Below the pieces are notes generated by a model. That model ran no database searches. It saw only the letters and a program-made list of their open reading frames with translations, and was not told the DNA's origin. Of a stretch of DNA of 64,000 bases, positions 34,245 through 42,959 are shown piece by piece. The DNA comes from an uncultured Kordiimonas sp. (GTDB lineage: Bacteria; Pseudomonadota; Alphaproteobacteria; Sphingomonadales; Kordiimonadaceae): NCBI GenBank assembly GCA_947503575.1, contig CANNDZ010000001.1, positions 496,001-560,000 on the forward strand. The letters are read 5' to 3'. A program made the position numbers and the translations under genes. Position 1 is the first letter of the stretch, and each line of letters opens with the position of its first letter.

Positions 34245-34874
34245 ATGCGATGGACCGAAATATATAGCAAGAGCAAAAGCGACAGCGGGTTTTCCCTGGT
34301 GGAAACCCTGATAGCAACCTTCATTTTTGCGATTATCAGCGCTATGGCCGTCGCCCTCATTTCAAACTATCAGACGAGCAGGCTCGGCTTGCAGTCTGCT
34401 GATGAGCGGCTGGCACAGTTGCAAACCGCGCGCGCCGTCATGCGGGATGACTTTTTTTCCGTGGTTAACCGACCGGTTAGGGACCAGTTTGGTGCCATGT
34501 TGAGTGCGTTTGAGGGCGGCCAGCACATGGGGGATGGCATCAAGTTACGCCTGGTACGCGGCGGTGATGCAGGTGCCAAGCTGAACGGAACCGTGTCACA
34601 AGTTAAGCGCATTGATTATATGCTGATAGACGGCAACCTGACGCGGCGCACCTATGTTCGGCCTGATACGGTGCCTGGCGGGCGCTACACGGATCAGCGC
34701 TTGCTGGAAGGTGTTGAGGCAGCTGAATTGCGGTATGCCTCAGATGGAATTTGGAGCGATGAATGGGGTACCAACGCAGCCATTAGTCCGGTCCCAAGGC
34801 TTGCGGAACTTTCTCTGCGGTTTCTTGGTGGTCAGGAAATGCGAATGACCTTCGTCGTTGGGGCGCCAACATGA
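34245..34874 (+). CDS. gspJ: T2SS minor pseudopilin GspJ
   Basis: A 209-residue minor pseudopilin with a leader ending DSG and the helix FSLVETLIATFIFAIISAMAV (Glu5 kept). The head domain is about 170 residues, the usual GspJ size, with family-like segments RLQLQTARAVMRDDFFSVVNRPVRD-type near residue 65. The longer in-frame ORF reading into gspI is rejected in favour of the ATG at 34245. The stop overlaps gspK as ATGA. Confidence 0.88.
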   Translation: MRWTEIYSKSKSDSGFSLVETLIATFIFAIISAMAVALISNYQTSRLGLQSADERLAQLQTARAVMRDDFFSVVNRPVRDQFGAMLSAFEGGQHMGDGIKLRLVRGGDAGAKLNGTVSQVKRIDYMLIDGNLTRRTYVRPDTVPGGRYTDQRLLEGVEAAELRYASDGIWSDEWGTNAAISPVPRLAELSLRFLGGQEMRMTFVVGAPT

Positions 34875-35854
34875 TCAAGCGCACTATAAATCATTCCCGG
34901 AGCGAGTGCGGTGCAGCCCTCGTAACAGTATTGCTGTTGGTAACCGTGATGGCGCTTGGTGCTGTTGTGACATTCGAGGCACTGGGCTTTTCGATCAAGC
35001 GCGCGGGTGCTCTAAGGGAATATGACCAAGCGCGACAGTATGCGATAGGCGGCGAGCAATTGGCACTGTCCGTTGCAGAAACCCTCTTCGAATCTGAAAC
35101 TGTTCTGGTGGCGCCAAGAGCCGTCTCCTTCCCCATTGATGGCGGTCGGATTGACGGCGTGATAACTGATAACAGCAATTGTTTTAACGTTAACAGCCTC
35201 GTTGTTCGCCGGGATGCTGGAACTCTCGTTGCTAATGCCGAAACCGGGCGGCAATTTTGGCGTTTGCTGACAGCCCTTGGGATCGCTGACCGTCAGGCAG
35301 AAGAATTGCTGGCTGCTCTGACCGATTGGCTGGACAGTGACAGTCGACCCTTACCCATGGGCGCAGAAGACTATGATTATGCCAATTTGCAGGACCCTTA
35401 TCGTACGGCCAATGGTTTGATGGCGGACACATCCGAGCTTTATATGGTGCAGGGGTTTGATCCCCTTTTACTCGAGGCGGTGAAGCCATTTTTGTGCGCC
35501 AGAGCAACGACCGAACCATCAGTGCTCAACCTCAATAGCCTGACTGAACTGCACGCACCCTTGCTGGTTGCATTAATTGGCGGTGATTTCGGCTTTGACA
35601 TGGCGATCGAATTGATCTTGGCCCGGCCCGGCAATGGGTACGGCAATGTTGCGGACTTCTGGCTTGATCCGCTTTTAGCCGGGCGGGAGGTAGAACAATC
35701 TGTCAGACGCCAGACCAGCGTAAAAGCGCATCAGTTTACCAGCAGATTGCGCGTAACCTATTATGACGCCGTTAGTTATTTGACCACGGACATTAATGTT
35801 GATGAGGCTGGCGTTGCCTCGGTCATACGCCACCATGCAGGAGTATTGCCGTGA
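34871..35854 (+). CDS. gspK: T2SS minor pseudopilin GspK
   Basis: A 327-residue GspK. The leader ends with CG and the helix is AALVTVLLLVTVMALGAVVTF; residue 5 is not Glu, as is characteristic of GspK at the pseudopilus tip. The large alpha domain includes DWLDSDSRPLPMGAEDYDYANL, which carries the calcium-site residues of the family. Tip position and lack of Glu5 mean it caps the pseudopilus. Start and stop both overlap neighbours by four bases. Confidence 0.9.
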   Translation: MIKRTINHSRSECGAALVTVLLLVTVMALGAVVTFEALGFSIKRAGALREYDQARQYAIGGEQLALSVAETLFESETVLVAPRAVSFPIDGGRIDGVITDNSNCFNVNSLVVRRDAGTLVANAETGRQFWRLLTALGIADRQAEELLAALTDWLDSDSRPLPMGAEDYDYANLQDPYRTANGLMADTSELYMVQGFDPLLLEAVKPFLCARATTEPSVLNLNSLTELHAPLLVALIGGDFGFDMAIELILARPGNGYGNVADFWLDPLLAGREVEQSVRRQTSVKAHQFTSRLRVTYYDAVSYLTTDINVDEAGVASVIRHHAGVLP

Positions 35855-36957
35855 CCCAAACGTTGGTCATTGAAGTCGACGAAAATGCCACATCCGTTGT
35901 CCATGCGGCCTTGGTTGATGACGTGGGCCTATCGTCTGTACCGGTCAACAATCTGCCTGCGTTAGAACATGGTGGACGTGTTATCGTTGTTCTCGATGGT
36001 CGCGCGGTTGCCGCCCATGCTATTGACCTGCCTGCCGTTGATGATGCCAAAGCACGCAAAATTTTACCGGCAATTTTGGACGACAAAATCGCATCGCTGG
36101 ACGTGCCTGTGCATATGGCATTGATTGGTGACAGAAACCCAGAGACGGGCAAACGTATCGTCGCGGTGGTTGGCCAGCATGTAATGACCAATATGATGAC
36201 TCTTATGGCTACGCTCGGGATAAACCCCGATGTCGTTGTGCCGGACTTTATGCTGCTAACGCCGATGGAGGATGCCACCGTTACGCTGTCCCACCGGGAT
36301 GTTCGCCTTGTGCGTCTGCCAGACGGTGATGGTTATTGCCTTGATCAGTCCTGCAGTGACACCGTATTCGGCGATCAACCGGCGCATCCTTTGCCTGCAG
36401 ATGCTTGGGACACGTGCCTGCAAGGGATCACCGCCACAGACATCAACCTTCTGCAAGGTAGTTTTGCACCGCGAAACAGCCTTGGGCAGCAGTTGATATG
36501 GTGGCGTCGTTCAGCGATGCTGGCAGTACTTATTGTGGCCATTGTATCAATAACAACCTGGTATGATGCCCAGGAAAATTTTCGCAAAGCAGATGCCTTT
36601 TATCAGGGCGCTGAACGCGTATTCCGTCAGGCATTGCCGGAAGAAACGCGCATCATCAACATGGAAGTACAGTTGCGCAGAGCGCTGGCCAGCCGTCGAC
36701 AGCAAGGCGGCAGTGAGTTTTTTGTGCTCAGCGGCCATGTCTTTAATGCGATACAAGCGGGCGAGCAGGCCTTGCTTGAAACGTTGCGCTACAACAAAGA
36801 AAGCGGCGAGCTGATTCTTGATGTTTCTTTTGCAACCTTTGCTGAAAGCGCGGAATTCAAACAAGAACTGGAACAAAGTGGCATGCAGGTTACAGAGGGC
36901 AGTAGCCGTCAGGAGGCCGGTAGGGTTTATTCCGAAATTCGGCTCAGGAGACCATAA
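35851..36957 (+). CDS. gspL: T2SS inner-membrane protein GspL
   Basis: A 368-residue GspL: an actin-like cytoplasmic domain of about 220 residues that binds GspE, one membrane helix near residue 225 (MLAVLIVAIVSITTW), and a ferredoxin-like periplasmic domain. The GTG at 35851 overlaps the gspK stop. GspL transmits ATPase motion to the pseudopilus with GspM; gspM begins in its stop codon (TAATG). Confidence 0.85.
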   Translation: MTQTLVIEVDENATSVVHAALVDDVGLSSVPVNNLPALEHGGRVIVVLDGRAVAAHAIDLPAVDDAKARKILPAILDDKIASLDVPVHMALIGDRNPETGKRIVAVVGQHVMTNMMTLMATLGINPDVVVPDFMLLTPMEDATVTLSHRDVRLVRLPDGDGYCLDQSCSDTVFGDQPAHPLPADAWDTCLQGITATDINLLQGSFAPRNSLGQQLIWWRRSAMLAVLIVAIVSITTWYDAQENFRKADAFYQGAERVFRQALPEETRIINMEVQLRRALASRRQQGGSEFFVLSGHVFNAIQAGEQALLETLRYNKESGELILDVSFATFAESAEFKQELEQSGMQVTEGSSRQEAGRVYSEIRLRRP

Positions 36958-37445
36958 TGCAGGAATACTGGCATTCATTGACGGTGCGCGAACGATCCTT
37001 GATCTCGGTGGGTGCTATCATGTTAGGGCTCACCATTGCCTATTTCCTGATTGCCCGCCCGCTGTTGCAGTACAAGGCCGACAGTGAACGTGCCTATGCG
37101 TCGGCAGAGGCAACTTTTGAAACAATACAGCGCCACGCAGCTGAGTTGAAAATCCATACGCAGTCCAGCCAATCCCTAAAGCCACAGGTGCAGCCAGCCA
37201 CGTCCCTGCGTGTTGCCGTTTCAAATGCGGCACGGCAGGCTAGTGTGACGGTCAGCCGCTTGCAGCCCTCAGAAGATGGTGCGTTGACGATCTGGGCCGA
37301 AGGTGTGCAAAGCGCGCAAATGTATCAATGGCTGCGGCAATTGGCACAGGAACGCGGCATTGGTCCCAGCAATGTTCTGGTTCAAAAGGCAACAGACGGC
37401 AATAGCTTACGGGTGCAGTTTCGCTTTGAAGAGGGTAGCCCGTGA
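36957..37445 (+). CDS. gspM: T2SS inner-membrane protein GspM
   Basis: A 162-residue GspM with a short cytoplasmic N-terminus (EYWHSLTVRERSLISVGAI), one membrane helix and a periplasmic ferredoxin-like domain ending VQFRFEEGSP. It stabilises GspL. Position, length and topology make the assignment secure although sequence conservation is low. Confidence 0.85.
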   Translation: MQEYWHSLTVRERSLISVGAIMLGLTIAYFLIARPLLQYKADSERAYASAEATFETIQRHAAELKIHTQSSQSLKPQVQPATSLRVAVSNAARQASVTVSRLQPSEDGALTIWAEGVQSAQMYQWLRQLAQERGIGPSNVLVQKATDGNSLRVQFRFEEGSP

Positions 37446-38176
37446 CAAAAGTGCGCGATCTTCTACTGCTCGTCATTCTGGTCTTTATTGTTGCTTTTGG
37501 TGTGTATTTGCCTGCCGCGGTAGCACTGCGGTTTGTCGATCTTCCCACAGGTATGACCTATAGATCAGTTCAAGGGTCCGTATGGCATATGCGCTTTGAA
37601 GAGACCGTCCTTTTTGGCCGGCCAATAGGGATGCTTGAGCTTTCACCAAGCCCGATATCCATTTTGGGCAGCACACAAGGCACTGCAAAAATTGCTGGTT
37701 CTGATATGCAGGCGGAGTTTGTATTCGAATTTGACGAAACCCTGCATGTCGATGAGCTGTTTGTCACTACCGGCATCCAAACTTCTTTGATGGGACTGGC
37801 TGCCAGTGGTGTTGCGGACATCTCAGATGCCAATCTCGTGCTTGAGCCATCAGGTCGATGTCGTGAGGCATCAGGGCGGCTGAAAACTGATATATTTCGG
37901 GCGGCGTTTACGGCATTTGGTTTGGCAAGCGATGCAATAACCACCAATCTTCGGTGTGATGCGGGCGTCTTATCTTTTTCTTTTTCCCGCCAGTTGGACG
38001 GCGGTGTTCTGGATATTCAAGGGCGGTTGACCAGGCCACAGGAAATCAATCTGGCCATGCAGTTACGGTTTGACGATCAGGCCCGAATGCCGCAACAATG
38101 GATAAATGGTCTTGGCCGTGCTGGTTTTCAGGCAACTGATGATGGATGGCGCGCCGAAGTGAGGGTGCCGCTTTGA
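37442..38176 (+). CDS. gspN: T2SS protein GspN
   Basis: A 244-residue GspN-like protein: one N-terminal membrane helix (LLLLVILVFIVAFGVYLPAAVAL), then a periplasmic beta-rich domain with VQGSVW and an FEFDETL-type segment. GspN is found only in part of the T2SS and its role is poorly defined. GTG at 37442 overlaps gspM by four bases; the stop overlaps the following lipoprotein gene by four. Confidence 0.78.
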   Translation: MTKVRDLLLLVILVFIVAFGVYLPAAVALRFVDLPTGMTYRSVQGSVWHMRFEETVLFGRPIGMLELSPSPISILGSTQGTAKIAGSDMQAEFVFEFDETLHVDELFVTTGIQTSLMGLAASGVADISDANLVLEPSGRCREASGRLKTDIFRAAFTAFGLASDAITTNLRCDAGVLSFSFSRQLDGGVLDIQGRLTRPQEINLAMQLRFDDQARMPQQWINGLGRAGFQATDDGWRAEVRVPL

Positions 38177-38706
38177 CACAAAACGACATAACAAGGCTCT
38201 GCCGTAGTTTGACGATATGCGCTGCTTTTGCATTATCTGCCTGTGGTGGTTTGCCAGAGCGATCCTCATCCACCGTACCCCAAGCGTCCCAGCCATCATC
38301 TGGACCGACGTCCCGAATAGTGCTGGGTGATGACGAGGTATTGTCACGGCTTAGTGCCTTGCCTGCACAGCAACTGGCCAATGGTGAATGCGGAATGTTT
38401 TTGTGGGCCAAGCGGGATGATGCACCGCTGGTTTTTTTCCAGCGATCTGGTGGACAAGCATATATGGACCTTGATGGAAATGTAGCGCAGTTAGACCGTA
38501 TTGGTGTGGAAGATGTTATTGGTTTGCAGTTTCACAAGAACCAGCAATTCACGATGACAGACATGAATATCAGAGTGGCAGTTGTCCCCGAAAACACGCA
38601 GTCCCTGCAGCAAGGTCTGAAGTTGCCTACAGGGAGTATTTCCGTATCGACTGGCGATGGCTGGAGCGCGTCTATACCTGTAGCTGGCGCAATTGGCTGT
38701 AAGTAA
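38173..38706 (+). CDS. Small lipoprotein encoded at the end of the T2SS operon
   Basis: A 177-residue lipoprotein with lipobox LSAC (Cys24, followed by GG). The mature part has a Ser/Pro-rich linker then a compact domain (LVFFQRSGGQAYMDLDGNVAQL and so on) that I do not recognise. The TTG at 38173 overlaps the gspN stop as TTGA, so coupling is strong; an earlier in-frame start at 38146 would add nine residues. Being the last gene of the T2SS operon, it might serve as a pilotin (GspS analogue) or secretion accessory. This is inference from position. Confidence 0.7.
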   Translation: MTQNDITRLCRSLTICAAFALSACGGLPERSSSTVPQASQPSSGPTSRIVLGDDEVLSRLSALPAQQLANGECGMFLWAKRDDAPLVFFQRSGGQAYMDLDGNVAQLDRIGVEDVIGLQFHKNQQFTMTDMNIRVAVVPENTQSLQQGLKLPTGSISVSTGDGWSASIPVAGAIGCK

Positions 38707-38807
38707 ATTTTAACAGGCACAGACGTTTTTGTGCGTTAAAAAATTTCTCGCCAAAGCCTTGTTTTGTTTCATTTTCTTGAATTATTTGTGACCAGACGTT
38801 GCTGTCG

Positions 38808-38835
38808 TTGACTGTTGTGTCGTGCCCGTTATGCT
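38808..38835 (+). promoter_or_regulatory. Sigma-70-like promoter of a possible small RNA
   Basis: TTGACT (38808-38813), 16-base spacer, TATGCT (38830-38835). Transcription would start near 38843 and meet the terminator ending at 38892, giving an RNA of about 50 bases. Confidence 0.4.
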
Positions 38836-38865
38836 CCCCATGTTTTCAATAAGCATCAACTAATT

Positions 38866-38892
38866 GCCGCAGCATGTCTGCGGCTTTTTTTT
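38866..38892 (+). terminator. Strong rho-independent terminator
   Basis: GCCGCAG, loop CATGT, CTGCGGC, then eight T residues. It lies 160 bases beyond the last T2SS operon gene, so it could terminate that operon or a short separate RNA. Confidence 0.88.
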
Positions 38893-39044
38893 GTCTTTGG
38901 ATTATTAGAATACGTTGCTGGGCTAGGCAGTTGCCAAAACACATGTCATCAACGCCACCTTGACACTGATTTTGCCATGTGAGGTAATGTACTCCATTAA
39001 TGGGTATGCCATACAGCGTTTGGCATATGAAGGGAGGGCTTCAC

Positions 39045-40940
39045 GTGAAACTATCTTGGCTGTTTTCAGGCTGCGCCGTTTTATTGTTCCATGCAACACC
39101 CGTTGCTTCACAAGATGAGCCTACGCAGCTTTTTTGGGGCGATACCCACCTTCATACATCCTATTCCTTTGATGCCTTCATGAACGGCAACAAAAGCGCT
39201 GACCCGGACACAGCTTACCGCTGGGCTAAGGGTCAGCCGGTTATTCACCCGTACAACCGTGCCAGGGTTCAGCTTGACCGACCGCTGGATTTTCTGGTTG
39301 TTGCGGATCATGCCGAACTAATGGGTGTTATTCGCGCCATTCATCTGGAAGAGCCCGAGCTTCCTGAAATGGGTTTTTTGGGCAGCATCAGACGCTGGTT
39401 TTCCATTCGTGTCCTGAACTCCAAGCTTGAAGAAGGAACAGCGGGAGAACTGTTTTTAGAGCTTCTCCCCAGCTCTGCAGAAAAGCCTGGTGGCGATCCT
39501 GTGGCCGACCCGGCCAATGTGCTGCCAACGCGGGCTTTCGGCGATACCCGCGACATGGAACAAATCGCCTGGAACGAGATTGTTGATGCGGCCGAGCGGC
39601 ACAATGATCCTGGCAAGTTCACCAGTTTTGTCGGGTGGGAGTGGAGTTCCATACCCACTGGTGCGAATCTTCACCGTGTTGTTATGTCGCCAGATGCCAG
39701 CCTTGCCAAACAGTATCTTCCGTTTGGATCTGACGACAGCCAGTACCCCGAAGACTTGTGGGCTTGGCTTGAAGAAACATCAGAAAATACTGGTGCGCAG
39801 TTTTTAGCGATCCCGCACAACTCCAACATCTCCAAAGGGTATATGTTCAGCGATACAACGCTTAAGGGCGCACCGATCACCCGAGCATACGCAGAGCAGC
39901 GTATGCGGTGGGAGCCGGTGGCGGAGATAACCCAAATCAAGGGGGATTCTGAAACCCACCCGAGTTTATCCCCAGATGACGAATTTGCAGACTTTGAGGG
40001 CTATGAGTTTTATATTCAGAAAACCGATGGTGGTTACGCCTACGCCCCGGGTAAAGGGGACTTTGTTCGCTCTGGCTTGAAAACGGGCCTTGAAGTGGAG
40101 GCGGCTGTTGGCGCTAATCCGTTCAAGTTTGGGGTGATTGGGTCCACCGACAGCCACAGCGGCCTGGCAAGTGCGGACGAAGATAACTTTTGGGGCAAGA
40201 TGGCGCGCGACAGCACGCCTGAAACCAAACGCAACTTCGGCATTGGTCGCAGAGCAGTAACGGGTTGGAATATGGCAGCCCAGGGCCTTGCTGCCGTCTG
40301 GGCGGAGGAGAACTCCCGTGAGGCTATTTTTGCCGCTTTCAAAAGGCGTGAAGTGTATGGCACCACGGGCCCACGCATGAAGCTGCGTTTCTTCGCCGGC
40401 TGGGACTATAGCGACCTCAATGATGACATGAATAATCTGGTGGAAATTGGTTACCGTGACGGTGTTCCCATGGGTGGTGATTTAGTTCGGCCAACCGGCG
40501 CGAATGGCCGAGATGGTTCAGCGCCGTCATTCATTATCCAGGCTGTGAAAGACCCTGTCGGCGTCGGGCTGGACCGTGTGCAGGTTGTCAAAGGCTGGCT
40601 TGATAGCGAGGGTCGCTCGCATGAGCGGATATTCAATGTTGCCTGGGCAGGAGAACGCAGCTTGGACGAAAGTGGTAACCTGCCACCCTTGCCGGAAACG
40701 GTTGATGAAACCACTGGCCGCCTCACCGAAGACTTGGGCGCGCCTGAACTGATCACTGTTTGGCAGGACCCTGAGTTCAACGTGGATGAGCTCGCTTTTT
40801 ACTATCTCAGGGTGCTCGAGGTACCAACAGCGCGGCATTCTTTGCTGGATGCGATAGCGCTGCAAATTGATCCACCAAAAGAGGGGCCTGCCGTGCAACA
40901 GGAACGTGCGTATAGCTCACCTATCTGGTATACACCCTGA
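39045..40940 (+). CDS. Exported DUF3604 protein (PHP-like metal site)
   Basis: A 631-residue secreted protein of the DUF3604 family. The GTG at 39045 follows AAGGGAGGG and yields a signal peptide (SWLFSGCAVLLFHATPVASQ). Metal-binding-type motifs of the PHP-like fold are clear: GDTHLHTSYSFDA (His35, His37), VVADHAEL and GSTDSHSG. A hydrolase or phosphoesterase role is often guessed for the family, but none is established to my knowledge. It forms an apparent operon with the PpiC-type isomerase (gap 38 bases) and HupE/UreJ-like genes. An ATG at 39000 is possible but would spoil the signal peptide. Confidence 0.85.
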   Translation: MKLSWLFSGCAVLLFHATPVASQDEPTQLFWGDTHLHTSYSFDAFMNGNKSADPDTAYRWAKGQPVIHPYNRARVQLDRPLDFLVVADHAELMGVIRAIHLEEPELPEMGFLGSIRRWFSIRVLNSKLEEGTAGELFLELLPSSAEKPGGDPVADPANVLPTRAFGDTRDMEQIAWNEIVDAAERHNDPGKFTSFVGWEWSSIPTGANLHRVVMSPDASLAKQYLPFGSDDSQYPEDLWAWLEETSENTGAQFLAIPHNSNISKGYMFSDTTLKGAPITRAYAEQRMRWEPVAEITQIKGDSETHPSLSPDDEFADFEGYEFYIQKTDGGYAYAPGKGDFVRSGLKTGLEVEAAVGANPFKFGVIGSTDSHSGLASADEDNFWGKMARDSTPETKRNFGIGRRAVTGWNMAAQGLAAVWAEENSREAIFAAFKRREVYGTTGPRMKLRFFAGWDYSDLNDDMNNLVEIGYRDGVPMGGDLVRPTGANGRDGSAPSFIIQAVKDPVGVGLDRVQVVKGWLDSEGRSHERIFNVAWAGERSLDESGNLPPLPETVDETTGRLTEDLGAPELITVWQDPEFNVDELAFYYLRVLEVPTARHSLLDAIALQIDPPKEGPAVQQERAYSSPIWYTP

Positions 40941-40978
40941 CGTCACGTTTTGGTCAGGAATAACAGGTTTCTTTTATC

Positions 40979-41860
40979 ATGAGTATTTTTAGGCAACCTC
41001 TTGTGCAATTTTTGCTGGGGGGCATCGTTCTTTACGGCTTGCTGTTGGCATCGAATGCGGGGGGGCAAGGTGATGAAGGTGATAAAAACATTACTGTCAC
41101 CCAGGCATCGTTGCTGACTTATTTGCAATTTCAGGACAAGGCTTTTGATGCAGCGCAGGCACGTGAACTTTTTAACTCGCTTGATGATGAAGCGCGTGCC
41201 CGGTTGGTTGATGAATATGTGCGCGATGAAATCATGGTGCGGGAAGCTGTTGATCTGGGCCTTGATGAAAATGACGACGTTATCCGCCAGCGCCTGATAC
41301 AAAAAATGGATTTTCTGTTTCAAGGGTTTGCTGACGATATGGCGGCCCCGGATGAAGACGTTTTGGCGGACTATTTTGCTGCCAACAAAGATCGGTACCA
41401 GGAACCCGCACAGGCCACATTCACCCACATATTTTTTAATGTCCGGGACCGCGACCGGGACACTGCGCAGAAGCAGGCACAAGACCTGTTATCGACCTTG
41501 AACACGGAAAATGTACCATTTGAAGCAGCAGGGCGTTACGGGGATCGCTTCTTCTTTTTGCGCAATTACGTCAACCGCAGCCAGCAGTTGATCGAGGACC
41601 ACTTTGGGCCTGAGATGACAGAACAGGTTTTTGCCATTGAAGCACAAAGCCAATGGGTGGGGCCTTTCTCATCTCGGTACGGTGAGCATTTGGTATTGCT
41701 GAGAAATCGCGCTGATGCCCGGGCTTTATCTCTGACAGAAGCGCGCGACCGAGTGCGCGATGATGTGTTGCGGGAGCGCCGTGACCAGGCGCGCCGTGCC
41801 GCGTTTGAAGACCGCGCCAAAAACTATTCTGTCGATATCAGGATGAGTGCAGGCCAATGA
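40979..41860 (+). CDS. PpiC/SurA-type peptidyl-prolyl isomerase, membrane-anchored
   Basis: A 293-residue protein with one N-terminal membrane helix (PLVQFLLGGIVLYGLLLAS), a helical chaperone region (about 45-130) and a parvulin-like domain (about 140-270). The latter has the family segments ATFTHIFFNVRDR, FEAAGRYGDR and WVGPFSSRYGEHLVLL. The catalytic centre is degenerate compared with active parvulins, so it may be mainly a chaperone. Position between a DUF3604 protein and a HupE/UreJ-like protein suggests it helps fold one of them. The stop overlaps the next start as ATGA. Confidence 0.8.
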   Translation: MSIFRQPLVQFLLGGIVLYGLLLASNAGGQGDEGDKNITVTQASLLTYLQFQDKAFDAAQARELFNSLDDEARARLVDEYVRDEIMVREAVDLGLDENDDVIRQRLIQKMDFLFQGFADDMAAPDEDVLADYFAANKDRYQEPAQATFTHIFFNVRDRDRDTAQKQAQDLLSTLNTENVPFEAAGRYGDRFFFLRNYVNRSQQLIEDHFGPEMTEQVFAIEAQSQWVGPFSSRYGEHLVLLRNRADARALSLTEARDRVRDDVLRERRDQARRAAFEDRAKNYSVDIRMSAGQ

Positions 41861-42861
41861 CCCGTAGCGTTTTGGCCTTTGCGGCGCTGGTTCTGACCAC
41901 GATCACGGCGGCGCCCTCGGCAATCGCCCATGAAGGGCGTCCGATCCATATAACGGTAACGGCGCAGTCCGTTATTCAGTATGAAGTGCGCTGGAAAATC
42001 CCCCCTGTATTGAGGTCAAGTGAAGTACCTGCCGTTTCCTTGCTAGGCGGCGACTGCGCGCCTGTGACTGAGCCAGTCAGTCAGTTAAAGGCGAGCGCCT
42101 TGTTTCGGTGCACGTCGTCACCAACGGCTGTTTCTCTGGATTTTCCTGACTACAATCCTGCGCTTTCTACGTTGGTTGAGTATCGCCAGCTGGATGGTGC
42201 GCAGTATTCCCTATTTGTCGGTCCGGAGCTTCGCACCATTGATCTGCCAGATGAGCAGTCGTTCGGTGCGGTAGCAACACAGTATTTGACGGCTGGTTTT
42301 GATCATATTCTGGAAGGTTTTGATCACCTGCTGTTTGTTTTTTGCCTGTTGCTTGTTGTTGGCAGCTTTGGCCGTATATTCTGGGCCGTGACCGGCTTTA
42401 CGCTCGGTCACTCGGTTACATTGGGCCTGACGGCCCTGTATGGTATTTCTCTGCCGCCTCCGTTTGTTGAACCGTTGATTGCGCTCAGTATTGCAATGCT
42501 GGCTGCTGAAAAACTGATCGCGGACAAAGCCGATGTATCTCAAAAACCAATGGTCTTCCGGTACCCAGCGGTTATCGCAACACTGTTTGGTCTGCTGCAC
42601 GGGTTTGGTTTTGGCGGTGCCCTCTCGGAAATTGGCCTGCCCTATGGTTATGCCCTCACGGCCCTGGCTTTTTTCAATATCGGGGTAGAGGTTGGGCAGG
42701 TGGCTTTTATCCTTGTGGTTCTGTCTGTTGCGGTGGTCGGCAGGTTTGTGCTTCGCATGCCAAAATCAATGCCGCCCATGCTGGCGAAGGCTCTGCTTTA
42801 TCCTGCCGGGATCTTGGCCGGATACTGGACTGTGGAGAGAGTTGCATCGATCTGGGTGTAG
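41857..42861 (+). CDS. HupE/UreJ-family membrane protein
   Basis: A 334-residue protein with a signal peptide, a periplasmic beta domain of about 120 residues and a C-terminal membrane domain (about 140-334) of six or seven helices. The membrane part carries the HupE/UreJ hallmarks GFDHILEGFDHLLFVF, FTLGHSVTLGL and HGFGFGG. HupE-type proteins are linked to nickel or cobalt entry; the long periplasmic form found here (HupE/UreJ_2-like) is not assigned. No hydrogenase or urease gene is nearby, so the metal, if any, is unknown. Translation is coupled to the isomerase gene. Confidence 0.82.
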   Translation: MTRSVLAFAALVLTTITAAPSAIAHEGRPIHITVTAQSVIQYEVRWKIPPVLRSSEVPAVSLLGGDCAPVTEPVSQLKASALFRCTSSPTAVSLDFPDYNPALSTLVEYRQLDGAQYSLFVGPELRTIDLPDEQSFGAVATQYLTAGFDHILEGFDHLLFVFCLLLVVGSFGRIFWAVTGFTLGHSVTLGLTALYGISLPPPFVEPLIALSIAMLAAEKLIADKADVSQKPMVFRYPAVIATLFGLLHGFGFGGALSEIGLPYGYALTALAFFNIGVEVGQVAFILVVLSVAVVGRFVLRMPKSMPPMLAKALLYPAGILAGYWTVERVASIWV

Positions 42862-42959
42862 CGTGATTTCCGCTCAACACCGTTAGCCCCCTTTACAGCC
42901 GACAAACTGCCCCGCTACAGTCTCATCGGGTTATTTAGTTCACAGGAAAGGGTGGAGCG

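Larger units (their letters stand above)
38707..39044. other. Intergenic region after the T2SS operon
   Basis: A 338-base gap without a convincing protein gene. It contains a weak GCACA/TGTGC hairpin near 38717, a good sigma-70-like promoter (38808-38835) and a perfect terminator (38866-38892) about 60 bases on. The last 150 bases are the upstream region of the DUF3604 gene. Confidence 0.5.

Noticed and set aside
39000-39044. Earlier ATG start for the DUF3604 protein
   Set aside because: It would place 15 polar and aromatic residues before a clean signal peptide, and the GGGAGG motif points to the GTG at 39045.
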